64,000 bases of DNA from Acephala macrosclerotiorum (lineage: Eukaryota > Ascomycota > Leotiomycetes > Helotiales > Mollisiaceae), in contig MU119311.1 of NCBI GenBank assembly GCA_014904845.1, forward strand, positions 62,001 through 126,000, read 5' to 3'. How positions within the stretch are numbered: position 1 is the stretch's first letter; every line of letters starts with the position of its first letter. Below the pieces are notes generated by a model. The model did not search any database and had not been told where the DNA came from. It worked only from the letters and a program-made list of their open reading frames with translations. The translations under genes were made by a program, and so were the position numbers. Shown in pieces: positions 11,056-22,322 of the stretch.

Positions 11056-12297
11056 TCAAGTCATGAAGGGTAGGGTGGCATTACTTACTGCACAAACTCG
11101 ACCAATACTCGTGCCGGGTGCTTGAAAATTTTTTTTTTCACGCAGTTCCTGATTTACTAAAAGACCCTTGTTAATTCTCATGACTTTGTCATTCCATCGC
11201 TCGAAATGGTTGATACTTCTCAGGATAGACAAGATATCGTCACAATTGACATGGCATGGCTCTTGAACCAAGTCTTCTTCAATCTCGTGACGGGGATAAG
11301 TATCTCCGAAGCTCTCACTTAGATACAAATTTCCTTCTGGATACACAGGAAGTGTCGGAAAAGCTTTCAGCTCAACAAGTGTCTTCAAAAGATCTTGATT
11401 ACCTGTATTCTCTAATGCGGGCAAGTCATTTTGTTCAAATAGGAAGCTTGCAAGTCGAGTTACGCAAACCAGATCAGCAAGCGACATTCAAGGGTATCAA
11501 GACCAGGAACGATGACTTTCTGGTGACGCGGGAAGAGCTCTTTGATGGAGTCGAGTCTAGCTTTTAGCGCACCATAGTCGCAGAGCATTAAGTCGCAATG
11601 ACTAAGAAAGAAGGCTGTTGAGAGTAGCATGTACAGTTTTCGCACTGTCTTGGCATTCTGTATAGTAGGTAGGAAGGCCGTTGATCAAATTTGACGCCGA
11701 GACATAATATATAGTTCCTATATCTAAAAAACAATGATCTTTACAAGTCAGGTATGAGCACGTCCAGCTTAGTATGGCGTGTCGTAGTGGCGAGTCCGGG
11801 CACTCAAGACTAGTATTTAGCATATATCGGTACGGATTCTATGGAGCTCTTTTTGAAGTCAGGAGTATCGGCATGTTTCTTTCGTACTCGTGAATTTGTG
11901 GCAGATTTCCGTATGGGTTTCCAAACACAAAGTGGATCTGCTAAGGAATATCCCAGAAGTTGAAGTCGAAATTGATGCCCTCGAACCCCAGAGAGGCACC
12001 ATGCGTCGTCCTATTGTTTGAGATGTGCAGCGCTAGATGTGGTGAATGATGTGGTCTAGTATTTTGTTCATTAGAACGTTGGTCTTGGACTTCAAAATTG
12101 CTTTTCCTTGATGGGGGCGGGTTGATATTGTTGCGAGCCATGTCGTTTGGCTCGCTACTCGCTATACCATCCATTTCTCCTAAATTGAGGCTCTCAGCCA
12201 GCCAGTTTGCCATATCTTGGGGAATATCTGGGCAATTTTCTGATCGCTTCGGCATAAGAACAGACGATGCGAGCATCCCCACGCCTTCAGCTGACAC
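11056..12297 (-). pseudogene. C6-type fungal transcription factor relic
   Basis: One minus-strand frame runs from about 12297 to 11602, through two TAG codons (11941-11943 and 11839-11841). It carries a low-complexity segment ending GINFDFNFW, then SPLRHAILSWTCSYLT, typical of the regulatory domain of Zn(II)2Cys6 factors. The reading shifts to LYMLLSTAFFLSHCDLML (11460-11645), then again near 11465 to the frame with FPTLPVYPEGNLYLSESFGD and a short acidic run, ending at 11056. The order fits the C-terminal domain of this class. The zinc-cluster DNA-binding domain was not found upstream. With two stops and two shifts it should be non-functional. Exact subfamily is not known. Confidence 0.5.
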
Positions 12298-13337
12298 TGC
12301 CCTCTAACGGCAGACCAGCGTCTCATTGGCCAAGATTACTCCTTGGTGAACTCAATCGTCTATTTTAGCTATTTATTTTTCTAATACCTGAGCTCGATCC
12401 TCGTGCAACCCCTTCTCCCCTTGGAAAGTACTTCGGAACTAGAGTCTTCTTATGGAGCATAGTAACCACGTGTATGACCGTCTGTAGATTTTTTCTTGGA
12501 ACCTTTGAGACCTGCTTATCCCCCATACTCGCCGTGCTGGTTGGACAATACTGGACGAGAAAAGAACATCTGGTTGTTGCACGTTAATCCTAACATAAAG
12601 GAAATCTGTTTCTATTCGGAAAGGTGAGCAAGGCTGCTTTATCGAAAGTACGCAGTGAGTAAAGGTGAGGCGATGGTGAGGAAGCAGGTGATCAATATTA
12701 GAGACTGCAAGAATGACAGAGGATCCGTTCGAACCCCCATTTTGATCCCAGCCAGTTGCACATGATGCTAACTTTGTTTCCGCTACTTACCTACCCTACG
12801 CCAATCCTCAATCATTTTGCCCATATAATGAGCGAAAGCGGTCTGCAAATCACTAGGTCTAGTATATTCGTATTCGGATACTTTCTCAGAGGCGATTAGA
12901 GTGTCTATGTTACTCGAGATGCTTGGAAATAGAACTCTAAGCGTTTTTAACAAGTTGGGAAACTGAAATCAAATTGTCGTATGTATAGTCAGCCCGCCTA
13001 GACACCCGTTCAGAAGCGTAACTCCTAATAACCCAAGCCTAACCCATTGAAGAGGGGTCTTATTGATGAAAATATACAAAGTTGATGTTTTGAGTGCCCA
13101 CAGCGCTCTACGGCACCTCAGTCGCTCTTCCCACTTTACGGCGACCCCATATGTAGACTCAACAGATCTTTATAACCCACCATGCTGTGATCGGATCTCA
13201 ACCCGTCACAGCACTACACCCACTCGTGTAAAAGAACCTGCCATGGAGCGACTTGATAAATCAACCCGGAACATCACCGAAATCCGTCTTGTCATACACA
13301 GTGAAGAGGATCTACGATCAACTATCCATCTTCAATC
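12298..13337. other. Intergenic, no gene recognised
   Basis: Only a weak 96-codon open frame at 13063-13353 on the plus strand, antisense to the start of the next gene region. No zinc-cluster motif was seen, although the relic beside it lacks one. Confidence 0.4.
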
Positions 13338-14225
13338 TCATTTCTGCCGGTGATGAGATCGACGCTTGGGCTTCTTCCTACGAATCTGCCTCGTACCAGT
13401 CGCCACGGTGAAAACGGCATCCACATCTGGGATCTCGCCCAGAATTCTCAACTGACTATTCTCCTTACTGAAAACCCGATCCCACAAGTTGTGCGGTTTC
13501 TCCCACTTCCCGATACCGTCAAGATCCAGCATATCCGCGTCCGTTGTTGGTAGGTTTAGCTGTACGTGCGGTTTCGTGTTATGTATCATGCCATGCAGCC
13601 GTAGAGGCTGTAACTTGTCTGCAAAGGCAAGCGGCTCTTTGATGATGAAGGGGCGGTATCCTGGCATGAGGAGATCGAACACAGCGGTTCTGCCCCATTT
13701 GCCGTTTTCGATGAAAGCCATGCGGAGATACTGCATCCAAACACATAGTGCATCTAGATTTTCCGACATGCCATAGAAGTTGTCTGGTAATGGGTGGTGT
13801 TCTACCATTTCGAAGAAATCCGGGTGCCAGTCTGTATCCGGATGGTAGAGGAAGAAAATATGGGGCTCGGAATCCTGCGCCTGCTCTGCTTTCATCCGGA
13901 TATATTTGTAGACCTGTTTTGCGAATTTTTTCGGCGCGTCGAGCCCCGTTTGCGCTACGAGCTCTTCTCGCATGCCCCTGAGCTCAGTAACAGCCTGTCC
14001 AGTGTAGTACACCTGCACTCCTTGCGCGACCACGCCAGCTGCGGAAACGAAGGTGCTGAAGGCAGGCATATATTTGGCGTGTTGGGCCATGATCTTGACT
14101 GAAGGCATCGCGGCCTTGATCGCCGATGCTGCTTTGCCCACATTGTCCGCACAAGCTCGGACAGAGATCATTGCTCCATTGATGGTGTCGCAGGTTTCCT
14201 TGATATTGGTGCATGCTTGGCCCAT
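13338..14225 (-). CDS. Conserved-looking fungal protein of unknown function
   Basis: A 295-residue single-exon frame from ATG 14225. Residues about 1-85 are Ala/Gly-rich and weakly hydrophobic, including FSTFVSAAGVVAQGVQVYY, which may be a membrane-interacting helix. The middle holds FFLYHPDTDWHPDFFEM and a segment with NLDALCVWMQYLRMAF. The C-terminus is strongly basic (RQIRRKKPKRRSHHRQK), which could bind nucleic acid or act as a nuclear signal. I have an impression of similar fungal proteins with an HPDTDW-like motif but cannot name a family. No intron signal breaks the frame. It lies alone, with about 1 kb without recognised genes upstream of its start and a further gap beyond. Real gene likely, function unknown. 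Confidence 0.7.
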   Translation of the reverse strand: MGQACTNIKETCDTINGAMISVRACADNVGKAASAIKAAMPSVKIMAQHAKYMPAFSTFVSAAGVVAQGVQVYYTGQAVTELRGMREELVAQTGLDAPKKFAKQVYKYIRMKAEQAQDSEPHIFFLYHPDTDWHPDFFEMVEHHPLPDNFYGMSENLDALCVWMQYLRMAFIENGKWGRTAVFDLLMPGYRPFIIKEPLAFADKLQPLRLHGMIHNTKPHVQLNLPTTDADMLDLDGIGKWEKPHNLWDRVFSKENSQLRILGEIPDVDAVFTVATGTRQIRRKKPKRRSHHRQK

Positions 14226-15929
14226 GATAAATTATAAAGTCTCTGATATTGGGAAAATGGAGGAATATGCCCTTCAAGTAAACAAATAATATAATCGTTA
14301 GGGCTGGCTGAGAGGAATGTCACAAAGGCGGCAGCCGCTGAAAATTTAAGCTCGGTTTTGCTGACTGCGGATTCATACGGGAAGGCAGTTGGCATCTGGG
14401 GGGTAAGGGGTTAGGAGAATCGACGCTCAGGTGCTTGCATCTTATTGGCTGCCCTTGAAAGGTCCGGGGTTTTCAAGAAGAAAAATCTCCCCCACTCTTT
14501 ACTTTCGAACGACTTAGCACTAGGAACAACAAACCATCTGCTGATTGCGAAATCTCATTTGTAGTTGGTTGAAGCAATCAAAAGCACAAACGTGTTAAGT
14601 AGGGCTGGTGATGCCTAGGTGACTGTGCTGTACATGGAAACGTTTTAACTTGTGAAGACCACATGAGAGTGCTTTGAGGTACAAATGGGAAGCTTCGATG
14701 CAGTGCTGTGAGGATATTGGCTACGATATAATGAGTCCGGGAAGTTGTATGGACTACATCAGGTTGCGCATAGAAAGACGTCGCGAATAACTTCGCTTCA
14801 TTTTTACGCTACATGGTGGTGTTGGCTATGGTGAGAATCATAGGTGGTCTTATGATAAAGTTCGCCTCGATTAATTTAAATTGGTTTCTCTCAGGCTCAT
14901 TATTGCTTTGGGGTTTTCTGAAATAGTTGTTGTTTTCTGAGGAAGTGGTGTGGTGGGAATAAATGCGCTCGCGAATGGTAAGGCTCCACGTCCACACAAA
15001 TGCCACAAGAGTATGACAAGTTGGTCGATTAAGTAACCCACGACAGACAACCTCGTCACTACAAGCACCTCATCGATCATATGACTAATAATTGGACTTA
15101 CTAGCCTACTTCGCTATCTAATTGGTAGTTTCTCTATCCGGTTATCGAAGACCAATTGACCAACTTGTATTCTTGAAAGAAGTCAGCACAAACTACCACG
15201 TGGAAGTGCGCTTGTCAAATCCCAAAAAGGAGGATTTATAGAGTCCTCAGGGAGGGCAGTGTGCAGGTTTCTTACGTCGGTGCCACGCTTCCCCAGGTTG
15301 TTCCTGATGTCTCAGTATCGCCCACTGTTAAAATAAGCTACTCATTCAATGGTGTGATGGCAACCCGAGGATTCTGGTCATTTCAATCGTACTTGATATC
15401 CTCATCGAGAAATTTCATGCTTCGAATGACCCAAACAACCACAGTGAGTGCTAGGTTTAGCGAAGCGGGCCTTTGGAGCTTGTGGAATAACTGATCTCAG
15501 ATAGTTAAGATTTTCAGCACTTCATCGTTAGTTGCTCTCCCAGACCTGTGCGGGGCAGAGCTCTGGGCGTGTCGCCGCAATTCGAGCCATTTGGCTGGGA
15601 GTGCGAGATATTTCTTTCGTAGCAAGAACGGCCCGAGTTAATATTAATAGAGGTACTCAACAAGTAATAATTTAAATATATAAACCTTTTATAATTAAAA
15701 TTTTTATTATTATTTATTTATTAAAAAAGAAAAATATAATAATAAATCAATAAAAATATTCAAAAATATATAATTTATTATTATTATTTTTATATTATAA
15801 AAATTAAATTATATTTATTAATTGTAAAATTATTAATATATATTGATAATAATCGCGAATACAATTGTTCCGATTGGTGTTGTACTGGTCAACGGTAAGA
15901 CGCCTGAAGCTGGTGATCAGAAAACGATG
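14226..15929. other. Intergenic, ends in an AT island
   Basis: No gene recognised. Short open frames at 14809-15080 (minus) and 15261-15494 (plus) lack motifs. The last part, about 15630-15860, is an AT island. Confidence 0.45.
15630..15860. repeat. AT island (RIP-like)
   Basis: Nearly all A/T. It ends about 70 bp before the first recognisable codons of the DAL5-like relic and probably replaced or truncated its 5' half. Confidence 0.7.
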
Positions 15930-16533
15930 GCTAATTGTAGCAGCACTACCTGACTCTGATCCCTTGGGCCGATTGGGATCATTTTATAGTCAGTAAAGAG
16001 ATTTTGTATCACCTGAGGAAACGAGAATACTAACAGCAGCAGTTCTTTTCGTCAACACAATTCCGTACATCAAGTGCATGAGTCTAGTATCTTCGAACAT
16101 TAGAGGCTTCACCAAGAAAGCTACTTGTGGAGTAAGGATACTCGATAAACTCCTTCTTATAAATGCACTAACAAGATGCTCAAGGCGATGCTCTTCATAT
16201 CCTACAGCGTCGGCCAAATCATCGCCCCACACGTCTTCCTTGCAATTGAATCACCAAAAGTTATCCAACGGATTCTGAACTTTCTATGTTTGTATTGCGT
16301 TGATGATTGCTATTGGGTTTGGAATGATGTGAGTTGTTCTTTTCTTGGTCTTCGTGCACAGAGGACGTGGGACAGAATGCAGTGTGAAAGCTAACACTAA
16401 TATTTGCAGTGGCTATTACTATTTGAAAAAAGAATAAGGCGCTCTTAGGTTAGCGGTAGGAGAGGAAACTGTTGCATATGACTTTCTGGATCTCACGGAC
16501 AAAGAATATACAGCGTTTAGATATGCATTCTGA
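15930..16533 (+). pseudogene. DAL5/allantoate-permease-like MFS transporter, C-terminal relic
   Basis: The fragments follow the C-terminal half of an anion:cation symporter-type MFS permease. At about 15940 is ALPDSDPLGRLGSFY. After a gap come ILTAAVLFVNTIPYIKCM and SSNIRGFTKKATCG, the family's S-N-x-x-G-x-T-K-K motif. A typical intron (GTAAGG to AAG with CACTAAC) leads to AMLFISYSVGQIIAPHVFLA and E-S-P-K. A frameshift follows, then TFYVCIALMIAIGFGMM, a second intron (GTGAGT to GCAG, with CTAAC) and YYYLKKE. TAA at 16435-16437 interrupts the tail, which ends LDLTDKEYTAFRYAF at TGA 16531-16533, a hallmark tail of this family. The N-terminal half is missing, bordering the AT island. Confidence 0.65.
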
Positions 16534-17053
16534 GAGGCCTCAAGCCAGGAATAGAATAGACGTGGAGATAATATGTGATTAAAATTTGAAGCATTTAAAC
16601 ATTGTAAATTGAAGACTTTTTCGACCTCAAAGTTCAATTGCGGGGTATTTCGCGCCCTGAAGATCAAGCGAACCCCCTCCCCTTGGAAATCTAGCGAGGA
16701 CGGGCAGAGAATGGGAAGTGCGCCATTCTTGCCGCCACCCACCTTACTTCAATTGCTGCAATATTTAAGTAAGAGATATCAATATGCTTATCGCGTTAAT
16801 CTATAAAAGGAAACTCCTAAATAATTTATTCCCTTTGCAACGGTGGACTTCCAAGCAGAAAACTCTTGGCGCCACCAGCGAATGTAGCATCAAATTTGTT
16901 TACTACTAGCCCATGACATCAAGTCAGACAATCACTTCGGATCTTGAAAACGTGAGATGAAAAAAAAAAAAAAACAATTCTTCTTTCCTCATTCTTCATC
17001 CTCTCGATTAAATACCGGAATCTGAGTTGAGGCTGGTGAGGCAAAGAAATAAC
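16534..17053. other. Intergenic, no gene recognised
   Basis: No supported gene. It contains an A-rich tract near 16960-16975. It presumably holds the original promoter of the SSU1-like relic that follows. Confidence 0.4.
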
Positions 17054-17935
17054 ATGTCGGTCGACGAGGAGCCTTACGAGCCATTACATCAGAGCTGGTT
17101 TCGTGCCCTTGTACAAGACTTTACTCTAATACGGTAAATAAACATTGAAGTTCCATAAACCTTTTCATTCCAATTTACGAAATAGGTTTACCTGGTGTAT
17201 GAACGCTGGCATTATTGCCACTCTCTTACACCAACTCCCTTGCTAATTCAATGGCCTCCCCGTCCTATCAAAGATCGCTTTCCTCATCTATTTCATCCTC
17301 CTCATCATATTCTCAGTGATCATTATAATGAGATTCATATGGTTCAGGAGACGGGCATAATACGAGATCACCGACAACATCAACGATCTCCCTCTCGGCA
17401 CATGTTGGCCCATCGCCCGGCAGGCAATTTCATAGCTAGTATGTTTGATTGTCAGAAATACTTATTGGTGAGGGCATAGTTTTATGATTGTTGGATATTT
17501 GATATGGTGGATTGGAATAGGATGGATGGTGGCATGTCTCCTCTTCGCATTTCTCACCCTGATCTGTCGGCACAGCGTGAAGGATAGAAAACTTCCACCA
17601 ACGATAGTTATACGTACCGTCAACGCGGCGACTGTGGTCACCACAGGAGATCTTATTTCCAGGTAAGCAGAAGGAATTTCTACCAGGCTGGCGGTTCCTA
17701 TCATCATTGTCTGGTTCATGTCGAAGAGGATTGGGATATTCATGGCGATATTTCTCTATACCATTCTCCTCCACGCCTTGTTTCGGGATGGGTGGCCAGC
17801 ACCTGACAATACCATATCGATGTGGGTGTTTGCCGTCTCATGGGACGGCCAGCTGCTGCGATCCAGATCCTGAGCTCGGCAGCAAGTACATACGGCCGCT
17901 TCGCGGAATACAACAACCGAGTATCACACGTCAAC
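17054..17935 (+). pseudogene. SSU1/TDT-family transporter relic (sulfite efflux or dicarboxylate type)
   Basis: From ATG 17054 the frame encodes an acidic leader and SWFRALVQDFTLIR. A GTAAAT to TAG intron follows (about 17137-17186), then FTWCMNAGIIATLLHQLP. TAA at 17244-17246 interrupts FNGLPVLSKIAFLIYFILL, and further stops lie at 17358-17360 and 17433-17435. After a shift, 17484-17666 encodes a membrane segment with WWIGIGWMVACLLFAFLTL and LPPTIVIRTVNAATVV. Then come LAVPIIIVWFMSKRIGIFM and HALFRDGWPAP, and finally GRPAAAIQILSSAASTYGRF in another frame. This is the helix order of the tellurite-resistance/dicarboxylate (TDT) family to which the yeast sulfite pump Ssu1 belongs. At least three stops and two shifts make it a pseudogene. 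Substrate cannot be assigned. Confidence 0.65.
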
Positions 17936-18408
17936 CTTAACCTGAACGGAGTCTGTTCCCGTTCGGAATAGTAATTAGGGCTGCTTTATCAGTAATATTG
18001 GATGAGTTAAAGTGAGTAAGGATGAATCGAGGCTGAAGGAGGAGAGGGAAACGGGTGAGTAAGGGTCGCCTGAACTATCGACCAGGGGTATCTATTTCGA
18101 ACCCCAGGTTACAGTTGCTATCGCCGTCCAAAATTAGAAAATTAGCCTCTATAAGTACATAAACAGATAAGCTATTCGGGGATGATAGCTTTTCTCATCC
18201 GAAAGTCGAGACGAAACTTTATTTTATAATTCAATAACGCAAAAAATTAAAAATTATAATAAATAATACTTGTATTATTAACTTTAAAAAAAGGTACTCT
18301 GTAAAATAACGGTTATACTTGGAGTGTATGCACACATAAAGTTATTATAAACGTTTATAGTTGTGAAAGAAAATATCAGAAGAATTGCTCAAAAGAAATA
18401 CAGAAATT
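17936..18408. repeat. Intergenic with AT island at about 18200-18400
   Basis: AT-rich from about 18200 up to the 3' end of the HET gene at 18409, with residual CG dinucleotides. No gene. Confidence 0.55.
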
Positions 18409-20259
18409 CTAAACCAATACTATGTCTACTAATTGATCTGGCTTCCAAACTTCCCCATCCATAATCCCATGAACATAAGCATCGCCAATAAGCTCCCATT
18501 CATTTCCCCTGCCAACTTTGGGGCGCAAAATATATGGCACACTTCCACCTTCAAGCAAAGCTATCCTATCTCCAACTTCTGCGTCCATCGGTGCAAGACC
18601 CAGCAACCCATCTTCTTTTGATATGAATAGCCTTCTCATTTTAGTCGAGCGTGCAACTAGTCCTAAAAATTCCAAAATTTCCCTGACCTTTTTGACCTCG
18701 GACGTAATTTGATGTTTAGAATTGAGATCCTTGTGGCCGTTTCGATAGGAAATCCACCAATCATCATATCGAAATCGTTGAAGGGAGTCATTTGAAATGC
18801 GCACATCTTGAAAAGAACCAGAATCGGATGTCCGCGAGATGATAGAAGCACAAAGGGTTTGCCAATACACGTCGTCATAAGTAGTAGAGATATTGTTAGC
18901 GTATAATAAGCCTAGCTTATTAGCAACTAGGTCTCGCCATCCTTTGAACAAATCGTAGTTGTACTCATTTTCAGAGTCATTGGGTTCGCTGAGGAGACCA
19001 CACGAGCCTATAAGAGTTCCACGAAGGACAATCTTGCCTTGCGCTACTAACTTGACATGAGCAGAAGTTCCTGCAGATGCACTGTAATGTCCAATATTGC
19101 GTAAGCGATCCGCGAGAGCAACAAATTGTATGTGGCTGCCCTCAGATGTCCAATTTGGAACCCAGGATGGCAGCCCAGCATTTGTGACCCCATTTGTCTT
19201 CATAGATCGAGAGCATATCTGACTAAAGATGTTTAGGCTCCGGGAATGCTCAATCAGTTTTAAAGCGACTTGTTCGTAGACTATTGGTACCGGGCTAGAG
19301 TAGTCCGGAACTATGAGATTGACTTCCTCGCTCTGTATGATGCCTAATAAGCCGTAGATTTTGTCACGAGGATCTGTGCAGCGACGAGATCTGTAGTAGG
19401 CCAAAAGATCGTCGATTTTGAACGTCGTCTGATAGGAGCGTGCAATGTCGAGCATTTCCAGCATTGACATCGGGTCTTGAATCATGCGTATGTGGTTGAA
19501 TCTCTCCACTAGGTCATAACAGCAAGACATTGTATGTTTGCTATAACTCCTCCGTACGGCGAATAGCGTGTCTGCAGATATCTGTCGCGTTCCGCAAACA
19601 AATTCAACTTTCTGTCCAAGAATGCTCTCTTGAACGGTCCAGACGCGATGCCACCACGACCGCTGGGCAATTCTTCCTAAAGCGAGAGCGAATTTCGGAT
19701 CGCATAAAACTTTCTCGAACGTAGGATTGGCCACCGGATCCCAGTGAATAGATTCGATCTTTGGTAGTATCTCAAATGCGTCGAACACCAAATTACTGTT
19801 TTCAGCCTCTTCCCCTAACCAAACCACTACCTCCGAAGCCTTCTGATAAACGCCATTCATGTGCATGACCTGAGAATTGCGTTCGAGAGTGTCTCCTTGA
19901 TTGATACACAATGCGTCGATCCACAATACTCTCGATGCAGTGGCAAGCCGTAAATGGCGAAGTGCCGATTCTAGATTTGTAGTAGCTTGATGTGGTCGTC
20001 CATCAAGGTATATTTGGACGGTGGAAGTGGGATCACCCCATGCATATGATAGCGCTTGATAAGATGGCACCTCTTTCAATGAAACTATCGAGAGGTTGCA
20101 ATGGATAGCATCGCTAGACCGACCCTGCTGCAGAGTGACAAGCCTTATTTCTTTGCCGTGACTGTCGAGGGGCCGGTACAAAGCTGCGGTCTCATTTCGG
20201 GTTGTGGCAGATGCACTCCGAGTTTTTTTCTTCCAACCCCTCTTAGTCCGTCGGGGCAT
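18409..20259 (-). CDS. HET-domain (heterokaryon incompatibility) protein
   Basis: A 616-residue single-exon frame from ATG 20259. HET domains act in fungal non-self recognition and programmed cell death. The biochemical activity is not settled. In order: YQALSYAWGD at about residue 67, LRHLRLATASRVLWIDALCI at about 100 with N-Q after it, VVVWLGEE, WWHRVWTVQE, then CTDPRDKIYGLLGI and PDYSSP. The C-terminal half contains LPSWVPNWTS and ends with a region around VPYILRPK typical of long HET proteins. No repeat domain or NB domain is attached. Its 3' end abuts an AT island, and its start is only 89 bp from the inverted repeat of a piggyBac-type element, which may have affected its promoter. No lesion seen. 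Confidence 0.9.
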   Translation of the reverse strand: MPRRTKRGWKKKTRSASATTRNETAALYRPLDSHGKEIRLVTLQQGRSSDAIHCNLSIVSLKEVPSYQALSYAWGDPTSTVQIYLDGRPHQATTNLESALRHLRLATASRVLWIDALCINQGDTLERNSQVMHMNGVYQKASEVVVWLGEEAENSNLVFDAFEILPKIESIHWDPVANPTFEKVLCDPKFALALGRIAQRSWWHRVWTVQESILGQKVEFVCGTRQISADTLFAVRRSYSKHTMSCCYDLVERFNHIRMIQDPMSMLEMLDIARSYQTTFKIDDLLAYYRSRRCTDPRDKIYGLLGIIQSEEVNLIVPDYSSPVPIVYEQVALKLIEHSRSLNIFSQICSRSMKTNGVTNAGLPSWVPNWTSEGSHIQFVALADRLRNIGHYSASAGTSAHVKLVAQGKIVLRGTLIGSCGLLSEPNDSENEYNYDLFKGWRDLVANKLGLLYANNISTTYDDVYWQTLCASIISRTSDSGSFQDVRISNDSLQRFRYDDWWISYRNGHKDLNSKHQITSEVKKVREILEFLGLVARSTKMRRLFISKEDGLLGLAPMDAEVGDRIALLEGGSVPYILRPKVGRGNEWELIGDAYVHGIMDGEVWKPDQLVDIVLV

Positions 20260-20348
20260 CTGGCGGAATACCGAGTAGAAAAGACTTGAAACAAGAAGTG
20301 CAACCGAGTATCTAGCTCTCGGGGTGACATAAAAGCATAGAGAAGAAC

Positions 20349-20478
20349 TATCCCTTGCGCTGGTGAGACATGTCCCAACGCTAAGCAGGGGAGATTCGCT
20401 TAACTAGCGCTCATAATTTTATGTACCTTTGCATACAAATTTATGTGCAATGTACCTCAATTGAATGAAATCGCGTCT
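20349..20478. repeat. Left terminal inverted repeat of piggyBac-type element
   Basis: About 130 bp, pairing with 22285-22414. Differences are at two or three small spots, mostly transitions. Confidence 0.8.
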
Positions 20479-20507
20479 GCCGGTTCTCTATAAAAAAGCG
20501 CGTTCTA

Positions 20508-22322
20508 ATGGAGGATTCCAGCGATTATTCTAGCCCTAATTATAGCGGCAATTCCAGTCCACCTCCACAGCGTGCAAAGCGAAAATCGCAAGTCCTAAAA
20601 GATATTCTTAAAAAATTAGAGCCTGTAAATCAAGTTTCATATACTCTTTTTAAAATCGAGCCTCTACTACCCTCGAAACCGCTCCTACCAAGCTCCTTCC
20701 CTTCAAATCCACACCCATTCGACTATTTCAACTTGTTCTTTACTCTCGACCTCTTCAAAACGATCACCAGGAACACCAACCAATACGCCAATATATACCG
20801 ACTTCAAGTTCAGCAGAAAAAAGCGCGAGAATAAAGAGATATACTATTAGAAAAGTACTACGTCTTTATTAGTATTATTTTATATATAAGCGTCCACTAT
20901 GAACCTCATATTGAATTATACTGGAATTCAGACTTCAATAAAGGTCCGCTACACACGATTTCAAGTCATATGCCCATTATGCGATTCCAACAACTCAAGC
21001 GTTATTGCCATATTTCGTGCTCTGAAAGTGACGAACGCAATGATTATCAGCTCTCTACTAACAAAATCTAGTAATATAAGCTAAAACTTCTTGCTTCGTC
21101 CATTCAAGCCTTCTATCGAAAGTATTACTCTCTTTCGTTAAAAGTGAGTATTGACGAAATTATAGTGCGATTTTTCGGTCAATAAGTATATCTCTTATTT
21201 ATTCTTCCCATACTCCGCTACTTCACTACTATATTAACAAGCAATTATTCCAAGTCCTCACACACATATAAAATGCCCAAAAAACCGATTAAAGAAGGAT
21301 ATAAAGTCTATAGAATCGCGAACTATGGATATATATATGGCTGGATATGGAGTTTAAGAGAGAAGGGGTTGCAAGCCCTAATAAAACACTTATCCCTCAC
21401 TTCTACCGGCTCGCTCGTACGCACTTTAGCTCTCATGCTCCCCCGACGGTATATGGCCATTTATATGGACAATTACTTCACTTCAGTCCCCTTATTTGTA
21501 GAGTTTCAAGTCTACAAATTTGGTATTGTAAAAACAACGCGCTTACACAAAGCGTTCCTCGATTCTCTATCGATAATAAAAAAACGATTTACAAAAAAAC
21601 TTCCCTAAAATACACTTATTGCAGCAATTGAGCAAAATATACTCTGTATCGCTTAACAGAATAATAATATTGTTCTTGGATTAAGCAATATCTATACTGT
21701 AAATAAAGCAAAGAATTAAATAGAGAAAAAGAGAAAACGGTCTGCCAAAACGTCTACAAATAGCCGCCTTATTCGAGAAGTTTTTGGAGATACTCCAATT
21801 AAAAAACTCTCGATTCCTTGTTTTATTGACGATTATAATCAGAATATGGAAAGTGTAGACCTGGCAAATCAGTTCAAGGAGTCCTACGAAACCCACAAGC
21901 TTGACTTAAGAAACTGGTAGTTTTTATTTTACTAATTAATCGATCTTACTTGTATAAACGATTATCGACTTTACAAGCTCCATATGAGTAAAAAATCTTT
22001 AACGCAGGTACAATTCAAGATTAAGCTCTATTGTAAGCTCTTAAAATATTCGAAAAAGGCCAAATTGCAGAGCTTAAAGGTAGAATTAGAGGGTAAAAGG
22101 GTATTTAACCCTGAAAACGAATGTTTTCACCACTGGAAGAAGCGTTCTAAAGGCACTTGTGCTTAGTGTTTATATGATCAAAGGTGCAAAAAAGCCCTTA
22201 AAAGATTTGTAGAGGGCAGGATAACGCGCTCATATAGTGGTTGTAGATTTTGTAATGTTAATTTATGTAAAGTGAGAGACTGCTAGGCGCGATTTCATTC
22301 AATTGAAGTACATTATACATAA
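20508..22322 (+). pseudogene. piggyBac-like transposase (DDE_Tnp_1_7 type), decayed
   Basis: The first open segment (20508-20834, 108 codons) starts with an acidic/serine leader and has HPFDYFNLFFTLDLFKTITR followed by N-T-N-Q-Y, the usual start of the domain. Later frames carry EPHIELYWNSDFNKGPLHTI, VSIDEIIVRFFG (first Asp region), KPIKEGYKVYRIANYGYI, YMAIYMDNYFTSVPLF (second Asp region) and SVDLANQFKESYETHKLDLR. The C-terminus has the cysteine-rich zinc-finger-like tail. There TAG replaces the expected Trp twice, at 22164-22166 (C-A-stop-C-L-Y) and 22284-22286 (D-C-stop-A-R-F-H-S). It ends at TAA 22320-22322. Numerous stops and shifts. TGG to TAG points to RIP. Confidence 0.8.
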
